Assembly (NCBI GenBank): GCA_002327725.1
Contig: DCXP01000017.1
Location: 1 to 30,160 of the forward strand
Reading direction: 5' to 3'
Origin: Proteobacteria bacterium UBA2133
GTDB lineage: Bacteria; Pseudomonadota; Gammaproteobacteria; Arenicellales; UBA868
Length of the DNA stretch: 30,160 nt
This document shows, one piece after another, positions 8,162-16,275 of the stretch. A model generated the notes under the pieces. The model had not been told where the DNA came from, did no database searches, and was given only the letters and a program-made list of their open reading frames with translations. Each line of letters begins with the position of its first letter. Position 1 is the stretch's first letter. The translations under genes and the position numbers were made by a program.

Positions 8162-9361
8162 TTATGACTTCCCGTTAAGTCTCGCAAATCCGGCTTCAAG
8201 ATCGGCAATCAGATCATCGAGATCCTCAAGTCCCGCGTGGATACGCAAGGTGGGACGGGATGTGTCCCAGGTGGTCGCACTCCGGTACTGTTCCGGGTGA
8301 ACCGGGATCATCAGGCTCTCAAAGCCTCCCCAGCTTGCCCCGATTCGAAAGAGTTCCATGCCATTAACCATCGCGAGAACGGCTTCGCGGGATTTGCGCT
8401 GCAGCACAATGCTGAACAGCCCCGATGCGCCGAGAAAATCCCGTTGCCATAGAGCATGCCCGGGATGCCCGGGCAGTCCCGGATGCAATACCTGCGCGAC
8501 TTCTTCACGTTGTGCAAGCCATTGGGCCAAAGCCAGTCCCTGCTTGTGGTGGGCGTTCAGCCGGGTGGAAAGATTGCGAATACTGCGCAGGGTGACATAG
8601 GCGTCATCAGGGCCGACACACTGCCCAAGGTGTCGGTGAGTCCGCCTGACATTGTCCCAGGCGTGTTCCGCGCAGATGATCGCACCCATCACCACATCGC
8701 TGTGCCCCGAAAGGTACTTGGTGGCGGCGTGTACCGAGACATCCACCCCGTGACTGAAAGATTTGAAAAAAAGCGGGGTAGCCCAGGTGTTGTCCAGAAC
8801 GGTGGTAACGCCGTGTTCACGGGCGACCTCGGTGATAGCCGGGATGTCCTGTACCTCAAAGGTGAAGGACCCGGGAGATTCCAGAAAAATGACTCGGGTG
8901 CGCGCTGTAATCAGGGACACAATCTCACCGCCCACGAGCGGATCGTAATAGTCTACGGTGATATCGAGGCGTGCAAGGTGCTGGTCGCAGAACGAGCGCG
9001 TCGGCGGGTATACCGTATCGGCCACCAGGAGGTGATCTCCCGGGCGCAAAAAAGAGAGTAACGCGACGCTGATCGCGGCAAGCCCGGAAGGCACCAGGAC
9101 GGCATCATGGCCGCCTTCAAGATCGGCAATGACCTCCTCAAGGTCAAAGGTCGTTGGGGTGCCCAGTAATCCATAGATTACTTTCCGCCGGTCGGCGCTT
9201 GGGTCGTGGCGCTCTTCAAAAGCGTCGACATCGGGGTGGAGTATGGTCGACGCGTGATACACCGGCGTATTGACCACACCGTGATGATCAAAGGAGGTTC
9301 GGCCTCTGGTAATGGCGCGGGTCGCGTCCCGCTGGGACTTGCTGTCTTGAGGATCTTTCAT
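8162..9361 (-). CDS. metC: Cystathionine beta-lyase-like PLP enzyme (Cys/Met metabolism family)
   Basis: A 399-aa member of the Cys/Met metabolism PLP family. In E. coli, MetC splits cystathionine to homocysteine, pyruvate and ammonia. The PLP Lys is in SVHAATKYLSGHSD (Lys215), the pyridine-binding Asp in TVLDNTWATP (Asp190), and the cofactor loop in VPSGLAAIS. The segment usually reading YGRxGTxT is YGLLGTPTTF, so an Arg that helps hold the PLP phosphate across the dimer is Leu. The substrate may therefore differ. SWGGFESL and RIHAGLEDLDDLIADL favour beta-lyase over gamma-synthase. I prefer ATG 9361. A TTG at 9397 would add 12 residues. It is divergent from argD, and the 133 bases between hold both promoters. 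Confidence 0.8.
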   Translation of the reverse strand: MKDPQDSKSQRDATRAITRGRTSFDHHGVVNTPVYHASTILHPDVDAFEERHDPSADRRKVIYGLLGTPTTFDLEEVIADLEGGHDAVLVPSGLAAISVALLSFLRPGDHLLVADTVYPPTRSFCDQHLARLDITVDYYDPLVGGEIVSLITARTRVIFLESPGSFTFEVQDIPAITEVAREHGVTTVLDNTWATPLFFKSFSHGVDVSVHAATKYLSGHSDVVMGAIICAEHAWDNVRRTHRHLGQCVGPDDAYVTLRSIRNLSTRLNAHHKQGLALAQWLAQREEVAQVLHPGLPGHPGHALWQRDFLGASGLFSIVLQRKSREAVLAMVNGMELFRIGASWGGFESLMIPVHPEQYRSATTWDTSRPTLRIHAGLEDLDDLIADLEAGFARLNGKS

Positions 9362-9494
9362 GCAAAGAACTGTCGGTTGACCAGCGGACTCTAACAATCC
9401 CGCAAGGTGCCGTCGAGATGCTACGGGATGTAATTTTTGACTAAGGTCGCTAGAATTTCGCTCTTCGATTATCGCCCAAACCCCGGACCAAAAG

Positions 9495-10712
9495 ATGTCA
9501 ACAGCGCAGCGCGAGTGGTACGACAGTTACCTGATGCCCAACTATGCCCCGGCACCGATGATTCCGGTCCGGGGGTCGGGATCCCGGATGTGGGATCAGG
9601 AGGGGCGGGAGTATATTGATTTTGCCGGCGGCATTGCCGTCAACGCGCTCGGCCATGCGCACCCTGACCTCGTAGCGGCGCTCACCGACCAGGCCGGCCG
9701 GCTTTGGCACACTGCCAACATCCTGGCGACGGAACCCGCCCTCAACCTGGCCCGCCAGCTCGTTGAACTCACTTTTGCGGAAAAGGTGTTCTTCTGCAAT
9801 TCCGGCGCGGAAGCCAACGAAGCAGCCCTGAAACTGGCGCGCCGTTACGCCTTCGATCATCACGGTAAGCAAAAGGACCGGATTCTGGCCTTTGATAACG
9901 CCTTTCATGGGCGTACGTTGTTTACCGTGACGGCCGGGGGTCAGGCGAATTACCGGGAGGGCTTTGGGCCGTTACCCGGTGCGATAGAGCATCTTCCCTT
10001 TAATGATACAAAGGCGCTGAATGAGGCATTTGCCGATGACGTCTGCGCGGTTATCGTCGAGCCGGTTCAGGGGGAGGGCGGTGTGATTGCCGCGGACAAG
10101 ACATTCCTGCAGGCGATCCGCCGGCTTTGCGATGAACACCACGCCTTGATGATCCTCGATGAGGTGCAGACGGGAGTGGGACGGGTCGGCACGCTTTATG
10201 CCTACCAGGCCTTCGATGTCGTACCGGACATCCTGACCACCGGCAAAGGGCTCGGAGGCGGTTTTCCGGTTGCGGCCGCCTTGTCAAAGGCAGACGTTGC
10301 CGAGTCTTTGAAGGTGGGGACACACGGCAGTACCTGGGGCGGCAATCCCATGGGCTGCGCGGTGGCCAGCACCGTCCTTGACATTGTCAGCAGCGAAGCC
10401 GTCCTCAAAGGGGTGTCGGAGCGTCGCCAGCGGTTTGAGAAGGCCCTGCGGACGCTTGGAGATAAGTATGGCCTCTTCGGAGAGATCCGGGGGATGGGAC
10501 TTCTGATCGGCTGTGTTCTCAATGAGCCCTGGCAAGGCAAGGCCCGTGATCTCATGCACGCGGCGCAGGAAGAAGGTGTTTTCGTACTGATTGCGGGTGC
10601 AAGCGTGCTGCGTATGGCGCCTTCTCTCATTATTCCCGAGGAAGACATCGCCGAAGGGCTGGAACGCCTTGAGCGGGCGATCGCGTGCTTTTGCGAGAGT
10701 GAAAAAGCCTGA
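9495..10712 (+). CDS. argD: Acetylornithine aminotransferase (class III)
   Basis: Transfers the amino group between N-acetylornithine and 2-oxoglutarate in arginine synthesis. In many bacteria it also handles succinyl-diaminopimelate or succinylornithine. The 405-aa fold-type I protein has FCNSGAEANEAALKLARRY (about 100-118), NAFHGRT, and EPVQGEGGV. It also has LDEVQTGVGR with Asp222, and the PLP Lys251 in LTTGKGLGGGFPVAA. TWGGNPMGCAVA follows. This set fits ArgD/AstC, and no ast genes are adjacent, so argD is preferred. ATG 9495 has no strong ribosome binding site. TAGAAT at 9451-9456 could be a -10 box but has a poor -35. A hairpin covers the stop. Confidence 0.9.
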   Translation: MSTAQREWYDSYLMPNYAPAPMIPVRGSGSRMWDQEGREYIDFAGGIAVNALGHAHPDLVAALTDQAGRLWHTANILATEPALNLARQLVELTFAEKVFFCNSGAEANEAALKLARRYAFDHHGKQKDRILAFDNAFHGRTLFTVTAGGQANYREGFGPLPGAIEHLPFNDTKALNEAFADDVCAVIVEPVQGEGGVIAADKTFLQAIRRLCDEHHALMILDEVQTGVGRVGTLYAYQAFDVVPDILTTGKGLGGGFPVAAALSKADVAESLKVGTHGSTWGGNPMGCAVASTVLDIVSSEAVLKGVSERRQRFEKALRTLGDKYGLFGEIRGMGLLIGCVLNEPWQGKARDLMHAAQEEGVFVLIAGASVLRMAPSLIIPEEDIAEGLERLERAIACFCESEKA

Positions 10713-10729
10713 GAAGAGCGTGTCTCAGG
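10701..10729 (-). terminator. Rho-independent terminator of the leftward transporter/amidohydrolase operon
   Basis: Read on the minus strand, CCTGAGA (10729-10723) and TCTCAGG (10714-10708) pair as a seven-base stem with an eight-base loop. CTTTTTC (10707-10701) follows directly. The hairpin covers the stop codons of both convergent genes: argD TGA at 10710-10712 and the amidohydrolase TGA at 10727-10725. On the plus strand there is no T run, so it should act mainly leftward. Confidence 0.7.
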
Positions 10730-12008
10730 GAAGTTCGCTGACAGAAAAACTCGTCAGAGCGTCTTCCCCCAGAAAACTCACCTCACTGACAACCGGTGCC
10801 GTCCTGCTGACAACACTGCCGCGGCGGATGACGAAAAGCCGGTTGGCCCTCAGCCGGATAGCCTCGGTGGGGTCCTTGGCCTGCAGAACCACCATGTCGG
10901 CGTTGCAGCCGACATCAAGGCCGTAGCCTTCAAGCTTCAGGGTCCGCGCCGGATTGACGGTGATGGCGTTGAAGATATCCGCGGTTTCATGAACGCCGGT
11001 CATCTGGGCAACATGCAGTCCCATGTGTGCAACCTCAAGCATGTCGTGGCTGCCTCCCGCGTACCAGGGGTCCATGACGCAGTCATGCGCCACGGAATAG
11101 TTGATTCCCCGCTGCATCATCTCCTTGATCCGGGTTAATCCGCGGCGTTTGGGGTACGTGTCCTTGCGTCCCTGCAGGGTGATGTTGATCAGCGGACAGG
11201 CAATGGCGTTGACTTCGGTCTCGCGCATCAGTCCCAGCAGTTTATCGGCGAGGGTGTTGTCCATGGAATGCATCGAGGTCAGATGGGAGCCGGTGACCCG
11301 GCCCTGCATTCCTAACTCGGCAGTCATTGAGATCAGTGTTTCAATATGATGCGACGTGGGGTCGTCAGACTCGTCACAATGCATGTCGACCATCAGACCG
11401 CGGTCCGCGGCAATCCGACAGAGCGTTTCAACGGACCGACGTCCATCGTCATAGGTGCGCTCAAAATGCGGAATTCCGCCAACAATATCCACGCCAAGAT
11501 CAAGCGCCTCGGCGAGCAGTGCCGGAGCGTTCGGGTCCCTGAAATAACCATCCTGGGGGAAGGCGACCAGTTGCAGATCCAGCCAGGGGCTGACTTTTTT
11601 CCGTACCTCGAGCAGGGCATGGACGGCGGTCAGCGCGGGATCGCCGATATCGACGTGGGAGCGAATCGCAAGGCTGCCCTTGGCGATAGCCCAGCGGCAC
11701 AGTAGGAGTGCACGACGCTCGATATCTTCAACGTCCAATCCGGGTTTGATCTCGCCCCAGAGGCTGATGCCTTCATAGAGCGTACCGCTTTCGTTGTACC
11801 GGGGTTTGCCGTAGGTGAGCGTCGAGTCCATGTGAAAGTGACTGTCGACAAAAGGCGCTGTTACGAGGTTTCCGCCGGCGTCGATCTCTTCGCGGGCAGG
11901 GGCGTCAAGGCGCTGGGCCCGCTCTGCAATGCGGCCATCCTGACAGCCAAAATCGACGGTGTCCTTTTCTCCGCTGACCCGAGCATTACGAACGATGAGA
12001 TCCAGCAT
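10725..12008 (-). CDS. CodA-like amidohydrolase, cytosine deaminase family
   Basis: Metal-dependent amidohydrolase, likely deaminating or hydrolysing a nucleobase-like compound. The 427-aa protein aligns with E. coli CodA with a constant shift of four. His57 and His59 (DSHFHMD) match His61/63, and Gln152 (AFPQDG) matches Gln156. His210 and Glu213 (MHCDES) match His214/Glu217, His242 (SHLTSMHS) matches His246, and Asp309 (AHDCVMDPWY) matches Asp313. The residue at CodA Asp314, which contacts substrate, is Cys310. A substrate other than cytosine is therefore plausible. QGRKDTYPKRRG and HMGLHVAQMTG are typical of CodA. I chose ATG 12008, one base after the ATPase stop. A TTG at 12029 overlaps that gene. 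It is last in the transporter operon. Confidence 0.88.
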   Translation of the reverse strand: MLDLIVRNARVSGEKDTVDFGCQDGRIAERAQRLDAPAREEIDAGGNLVTAPFVDSHFHMDSTLTYGKPRYNESGTLYEGISLWGEIKPGLDVEDIERRALLLCRWAIAKGSLAIRSHVDIGDPALTAVHALLEVRKKVSPWLDLQLVAFPQDGYFRDPNAPALLAEALDLGVDIVGGIPHFERTYDDGRRSVETLCRIAADRGLMVDMHCDESDDPTSHHIETLISMTAELGMQGRVTGSHLTSMHSMDNTLADKLLGLMRETEVNAIACPLINITLQGRKDTYPKRRGLTRIKEMMQRGINYSVAHDCVMDPWYAGGSHDMLEVAHMGLHVAQMTGVHETADIFNAITVNPARTLKLEGYGLDVGCNADMVVLQAKDPTEAIRLRANRLFVIRRGSVVSRTAPVVSEVSFLGEDALTSFSVSELP

Positions 12009-12009
12009 G

Positions 12010-13116
12010 TTAAGCCCCGTTCCCGCCAATCAGATGGGCATCGGCCGCATTCCACGAGGCGAAAAATGCGGCGCCTTCTTCCAGTGCCATATTCGCGAGA
12101 TCGCGCTGTCTTGCCTGTACCTTAAAGTCGGATCCGTCTTCAAGTTCGGCAAAGATCGTCACAATGGAACCGACAAACTCTTCGCTGATGAAACGACAGC
12201 GCAGACTGTTCTGAACCTCAGGGCCTTCCATTGAAATCTGCACGAGATCAGCACTGATCACCAGGTCGAGTGTGTCCCCGGTGTTGAAATCCCTGTCTGA
12301 GTTTTTCTCGCAGTGGAATTCGCCTACCGCAGTGCTGATCTTGAGGTCCTCTCCCGTTTCAGTAATCGAGCCAGAGAGGATGTTGTTCGCCCCGACGAAG
12401 TCAGCGACAAAACGGGAGGCTGGACTACGGTAAATCGCCTTGGGTGAGCCGATCTGCTCAATACGGCCCTGACTCATAATCACCACGCGGTCGGACATGG
12501 CGAAGGCCTCGGACTGGCTGTGGGTGACATAGACGAAGGTGATCCCGAGTTCTTTCTGAAGACGTGCCAGGACCCCCTGCATCCGGACCACGAGATTGGC
12601 GTCAAGGGCGGTCAAGGGTTCGTCCAGCAGCAGGATTCGCGGTTCTGTCACCAGAGAGCGGGCAAGGGCAACCCGCTGCCTCTGCCCCCCCGAAAGCTGG
12701 CTGATATCCCGCTCTGCAAGTTCCAGAATCTCCATCCGTTCGAGCCATTTTCGCGCGCGTTGGCGGCGTTCCTCAACTGCGATCGCCCGCATTTTGAGAC
12801 CGAACTCGACATTCTTCTGAACGCTCAAAAAAGGAAACAGTGCGAGACTCTGCCAGACCATTGGCGTATCCCGTTCGATACTGCTGATCTCATTAATCCG
12901 CTGGCCGTCCAGGCGAATCTCGCCTTCGCTGGGTTCCTCAAGGCCTGCGAGCATTCGCAAGGAGGTCGTTTTTCCGCATCCGGACGGGCCCATCAGGGCC
13001 AGGAACTCACCCTCATAGATTTCAAGATTCATGGTGTGTACGGCAACCACCGAGCCATAGTGCTTGGAGACGCCATCAAAGGAGACCAGCGGGCGGGCTG
13101 CGGAGGTTTGGTTCAT
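12010..13116 (-). CDS. ABC transporter ATPase, spermidine/putrescine (PotA) type
   Basis: Energises import at the cytoplasmic face. The 368-aa protein has Walker A GPSGCGKTT (43-51), a Q-loop VWQSLALFPFLSV with Gln89, signature LSGGQRQR (141-148), Walker B ILLLDEP (161-167), and the H-loop VTHSQSEAF. A C-terminal TOBE-like region (about 270-360) is typical of PotA, CysA and MalK-type importers. The start lies two bases after the stop of the preceding permease, and the amidohydrolase start follows one base after its own stop, so all are one operon. The PotA resemblance does not fix the substrate. The CodA-like neighbour argues for a base-like solute. Confidence 0.93.
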   Translation of the reverse strand: MNQTSAARPLVSFDGVSKHYGSVVAVHTMNLEIYEGEFLALMGPSGCGKTTSLRMLAGLEEPSEGEIRLDGQRINEISSIERDTPMVWQSLALFPFLSVQKNVEFGLKMRAIAVEERRQRARKWLERMEILELAERDISQLSGGQRQRVALARSLVTEPRILLLDEPLTALDANLVVRMQGVLARLQKELGITFVYVTHSQSEAFAMSDRVVIMSQGRIEQIGSPKAIYRSPASRFVADFVGANNILSGSITETGEDLKISTAVGEFHCEKNSDRDFNTGDTLDLVISADLVQISMEGPEVQNSLRCRFISEEFVGSIVTIFAELEDGSDFKVQARQRDLANMALEEGAAFFASWNAADAHLIGGNGA

Positions 13117-13118
13117 AT

Positions 13119-13925
13119 TTAGATTCCGGTCGCCGTCTGGTTGATGGTCTTTCGCATCAGGATCAGTTGGGCAAGGATCACCAGCGTCATCGAGGTAATG
13201 AAAACGATCGACCCGATGGCATTGATCTGTGGGTCGGTATTACCCTGCAGAATTTCGAGAATGATAACCGGTACCGTTTTGTTCAAACCCGAGACAAACC
13301 AGGCTACCGCAAACTCATCGAAAGAAACCGCGGCCGTCAGGCAGAATGCAGAGGCAATCGCCGGCCGGCAGAAAGGCACGATCACTTCGCGCATGGCTCT
13401 CCAGTTGGAGGCGCCGAGATTCCATGCCGCAGACTCAAGGTCCGGATCAATCTGGGCGAGGCGCATCCGGATGACCGCCATGGCAAAGGGCGAGCAGAGC
13501 ACCACGTGGCTGACCACGATGGAATAGATCTCCCCGGACATGTTGATACGCGCGAGCAGCGCAAGCATCGCAAGGCCCATGATCACAAGCGGAATGGTCG
13601 GCGGCAGCAGCGCCAGAGAAAGATAAAATGCTTTGCCGGTAAAGTTGTAGCGATAATCGGTGTAGGCGGTACAAAACCCGATAAAGGTGGCCAGCACCGC
13701 GACGCTGATCGAAACAATCGCGCTGATGCGAAAGGCATCCCAGACATCCGGGTCGGCGAAAATCGTCTCGTACCAATGGGTTGTGAAGTGTCCCAGGGGA
13801 ATAGTCGGGAAGCGGTCGGAATTCACCGAAAAGACGAAACTCGTCAGGATCGGTGTGAACACAAAAATGAAGACCAGCACGACATAGCCGCGCAGCAACA
13901 GACTCTTCCCAGGGCGGACGCTCAT
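13119..13925 (-). CDS. ABC transporter permease, PotC type
   Basis: Inner-membrane permease of about 268 aa with six predicted membrane segments. The first is GYVVLVFIFVFTPILTSFVF near residues 14-33. The EAA loop that docks to the ATPase is visible as ESAAWNLGASNWRAMREVIVP. ATG 13925 overlaps the stop of the upstream permease by four bases (ATGA). A longer frame extends upstream to 14018 but overlaps the other permease and is Cys/His-rich without family match, so I reject it. It pairs with the PotB-type protein to form the channel. Confidence 0.9.
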   Translation of the reverse strand: MSVRPGKSLLLRGYVVLVFIFVFTPILTSFVFSVNSDRFPTIPLGHFTTHWYETIFADPDVWDAFRISAIVSISVAVLATFIGFCTAYTDYRYNFTGKAFYLSLALLPPTIPLVIMGLAMLALLARINMSGEIYSIVVSHVVLCSPFAMAVIRMRLAQIDPDLESAAWNLGASNWRAMREVIVPFCRPAIASAFCLTAAVSFDEFAVAWFVSGLNKTVPVIILEILQGNTDPQINAIGSIVFITSMTLVILAQLILMRKTINQTATGI

Positions 13926-14806
13926 GTGCGTTTCCGGTATGCGGCCGCAACAGAGGCAAACATGATCGTGAGCAGGGTCAGGATCATGACAATGGCGACA
14001 ACCGCAGCGCGCGGCCATTGCTGACCGGATTTTGTGGTGTCGATGATCAGAATACTGAGCGTCGGTGGTTTTGATCCACCGAGATAATAGGGACTGACAA
14101 AGTCACCAAAGGTGAGGATAAAAGTAAAAACGGCACCCAGAATGATGCCGATTTTGGCAAGTGGAATGATCACCTGAAAGACTGTGCGTAAGCGTCCGCA
14201 CCCGAGGTTGTGCGCGGCCTCAATCAGGGTCCGGTCGACATTGGCGAGCGAGATCAGTTGAAGCACCACGACCAGCGGGAGGCATAGCGTGAGATATCCG
14301 ACCAGGGTTCCAAAGAAGTTATTGAGAAGTTGAAACGGCCCCAGTCCGACGAGCGCAAAGAGCGTGTTGAAGATCCCATTGTCGTTAAGGAAAATCTGCC
14401 AGGAATATATGCGTACCAGGTAGCTTGTAAAAAACGGCACGATCAGGAAAAAGAGTGCCCAGCGGCGGACCTTGGGCGATACCTTAAAGGCCAGCGCGAA
14501 GGCACAGGGGAAAGCCAGTATGCTGGTCACGATCGTTGCAACGCCGGCGTATCCCAGGGTCCGCCAATAGGTGTCCCAGAAGTATCCCTTAGAGAACATC
14601 TTGATCCAGTTGATGGTGTCAAAGCCGGGCACCATCCGGTAGTTCTTTACCAGCCAGAAGCTGATGACAAACAAAAAGATCAACGGAAATACAAAAAAGA
14701 TTAATTGCCAGACCACGATCGGCATCGACCAGGTCAGGCCGTACAGGGTCACCTGCCGTCGCTGGCGCATGTCCTGGACAGAGTGGGTGTTCTCAGTCGG
14801 GGCCAA
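13922..14806 (-). CDS. ABC transporter permease, PotB type
   Basis: A 294-aa inner-membrane permease with six predicted segments, beginning MPIVVWQLIFFVFPLIFLFV near residues 28-47. The ATPase docking loop reads IEAAHNLGCGRLRTVFQVIIP. YYLGGSKPPTLSILI is typical of the PotB/PotH group. The start is TTG at 14806 with GGAGA nine bases upstream. ATG 14770, twelve codons in, is an alternative with a weaker site. A hairpin terminator precedes it, so it is probably made at a lower level than the binding protein gene upstream. Confidence 0.9.
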   Translation of the reverse strand: MAPTENTHSVQDMRQRRQVTLYGLTWSMPIVVWQLIFFVFPLIFLFVISFWLVKNYRMVPGFDTINWIKMFSKGYFWDTYWRTLGYAGVATIVTSILAFPCAFALAFKVSPKVRRWALFFLIVPFFTSYLVRIYSWQIFLNDNGIFNTLFALVGLGPFQLLNNFFGTLVGYLTLCLPLVVVLQLISLANVDRTLIEAAHNLGCGRLRTVFQVIIPLAKIGIILGAVFTFILTFGDFVSPYYLGGSKPPTLSILIIDTTKSGQQWPRAAVVAIVMILTLLTIMFASVAAAYRKRT

Positions 14807-14842
14807 GTGAGTCGATCTCCTGTTGGCTCGTTAGTCGGCCAG

Positions 14843-14873
14843 GAAAAGAAAAACCGGCCCCGAAGGGCCGGTT
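14843..14873 (-). terminator. Intra-operon terminator/attenuator after the binding protein gene
   Basis: On the minus strand AACCGGCCC (14873-14865) and GGGCCGGTT (14860-14852) form a nine-pair GC-rich stem with a TTCG tetraloop. TTTTTCTTTTCC follows. It sits 16 bases after the binding protein stop and before the first permease. Partial read-through here would give more binding protein than membrane parts, a common design in ABC import operons. Confidence 0.8.
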
Positions 14874-14888
14874 GCAGTGATCAACGCA

Positions 14889-16064
14889 TCACGCGTTCTT
14901 GTATTCGGACCAGAAATCATTCCAGTCTTCAAGCGATTGCTGAACAGGTGTCTGCCTGAAGTGAATCCGCCCCTCGCGAAGATCGTCTATGCAGTTTGGC
15001 CCATCGAAGGTCATTCGCTGACGCTTGGCTTCTTCCGGGTTGGCCTCGTTGATTGCGGTCCAGCCGGATTTGTACGGAGACATGCCGGGGTAGGCTGCCA
15101 TCTGTATCGAGCGCACCTGGCCCTTGGGCGAGGTGATGTAGCGGATGAATTCTCTTGCAAGATCCTGTTTGTTGGAGCCTTTGCCGATGGAATAGGACTC
15201 CGTCCACTGGATGCCACCCTGTTTGGGGATCACCGAATCCACAGGGGATCCGTCTTTTCGCACGACCCCGGTGATCCAGTCGCCGATACCGCACATCGCG
15301 TAGATTTCGCCGTTCTTCAGCGAAGCGAATGTACCGCCGTAGTCGAAGTAGCCACCCACCTGGGGTTTCAGGGACAGCGTTGTTTCCTGAAGTTTTGACC
15401 ACTGTGCCGAGTTGATATCGAAAGGCGAGGGCTTGTCGTTTCCATCGCGAAGGCTGAGGCAACCCAGGTTCGGCAGATGCCAGTCGAAGTGGCCAACTTT
15501 TCCTGTGAGCTTTGAGTCCCAGAGAATGTTATAGTCGGACGCCTCTTGGTGGCTGATGATTTCGGTGTTGAACGACACGCCAAGGTAGCCAAAGCGCACA
15601 ATGACGGAATATAGCGTGTCACCCATCCAGTGCGGCTCAAAACGCGCATATTCGTCGAACAGGTCCCCCATGTTGTATGCGTTGGGGTCCATCGTCTCGA
15701 TATAGCCCGCTTCCTTGAGCAGTTTCACGAATTCTCCGTCGGACAGGACGAGGTCATAAGTTCCCGGGGGCGATTGTGCGATGAGAGCCAGCATGTTGTC
15801 GCCGCCGGCATAGTACTTGGCCTTGATCTTGACGTTATGCATGGCCTCAAACTCCTCGACCATATCCGGTTCACCATGCCCGTACCAGGCGATCATGTTG
15901 AGTTCGGTCGCAGCGTTGGCGCGTGGGGGTACCAGGATCATCGGCACGCTGAGGGTACTGGCAGCGGTAACAGCGCCGGCACCTTTCAGGATTTTCCGCC
16001 GGCCTGCGTCGGGTTGGGCCGCTTGGGCAAGCGAATGATCTTTCCCCTTTTTTTTGTCCATCAT
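14889..16064 (-). CDS. Tat-exported solute-binding protein, PotD-like
   Basis: Periplasmic binding component of the adjacent importer. The 391-aa protein has a twin-arginine signal, GRRKILKGAG at 21-30. A hydrophobic stretch and a likely signal peptidase site after A-N-A (49-51) follow. Tat export implies folding before transport, unusual for PotD, which normally uses Sec. The mature part (ELNMIAWYGHGEPDMVEEFE, then YDLVLSDGEFVKLL and VRFGYLGVSFNTE) fits the bacterial extracellular binding protein group that includes PotD, PotF and related proteins. ATG 16064 is served by GGAGG seven bases upstream. ATG 16061 is next to it. First gene of the leftward operon, divergent from the fusion enzyme. 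The ligand is unknown. Polyamine is possible but not favoured by context. Confidence 0.88.
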   Translation of the reverse strand: MMDKKKGKDHSLAQAAQPDAGRRKILKGAGAVTAASTLSVPMILVPPRANAATELNMIAWYGHGEPDMVEEFEAMHNVKIKAKYYAGGDNMLALIAQSPPGTYDLVLSDGEFVKLLKEAGYIETMDPNAYNMGDLFDEYARFEPHWMGDTLYSVIVRFGYLGVSFNTEIISHQEASDYNILWDSKLTGKVGHFDWHLPNLGCLSLRDGNDKPSPFDINSAQWSKLQETTLSLKPQVGGYFDYGGTFASLKNGEIYAMCGIGDWITGVVRKDGSPVDSVIPKQGGIQWTESYSIGKGSNKQDLAREFIRYITSPKGQVRSIQMAAYPGMSPYKSGWTAINEANPEEAKRQRMTFDGPNCIDDLREGRIHFRQTPVQQSLEDWNDFWSEYKNA

Positions 16065-16275
16065 TAAGTCTCCTCCGAAGGTGGTTTTGGTTTGGTGAGA
16101 TATCTTGTGTTAGCGGTAAACTGATCCTGCTGGCTCTTTTTCAAAAGCCTTGAGCACAGAGATTATCACCGCTTGCAGTGGCTCGGATATATTTACGCGG
16201 GGAGTCAATCGCAGTCGGCTTTCGACGATCGGGAGTGGTTGAGCCTTCGCCTGGCTTGGGGGATAGAAACAAATT
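16065..16275. promoter_or_regulatory. Divergent control region between transporter operon and fusion enzyme
   Basis: These 211 bases must hold promoters in both directions. Rightward, TATATT (16188-16193) could be a -10 box with a poor -35. Leftward, the reverse complement of 16160-16165 is TAATCT, again with a poor -35. An imperfect 18-base palindrome, GGCTCTTTTTCAAAAGCC (16132-16149), could be an operator or leader hairpin. Leftward translation begins after a good GGAGG at 16076-16072. I recognise no riboswitch. No regulator gene lies nearby. Confidence 0.45.

Noticed and set aside
13926..14018. Upstream extension of the PotC-type permease
   Set aside because: It overlaps the PotB-type gene, is Cys/His-rich, and ATG 13925 makes the standard ATGA overlap.
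13167..14024. Plus-strand 285-codon frame opposite the permease
   Set aside because: Rich in Arg, His and Asp without hydrophobic pattern or motif. It is the antisense of a clear permease gene.
14889..16064. Calling the importer a spermidine/putrescine system
   Set aside because: Family resemblance only. The CodA-like and phosphoribosyltransferase neighbours point elsewhere.
16065..16275. Riboswitch in the leader regions
   Set aside because: I see no purine, preQ1, TPP or other known aptamer core by eye. A covariance search would settle it.
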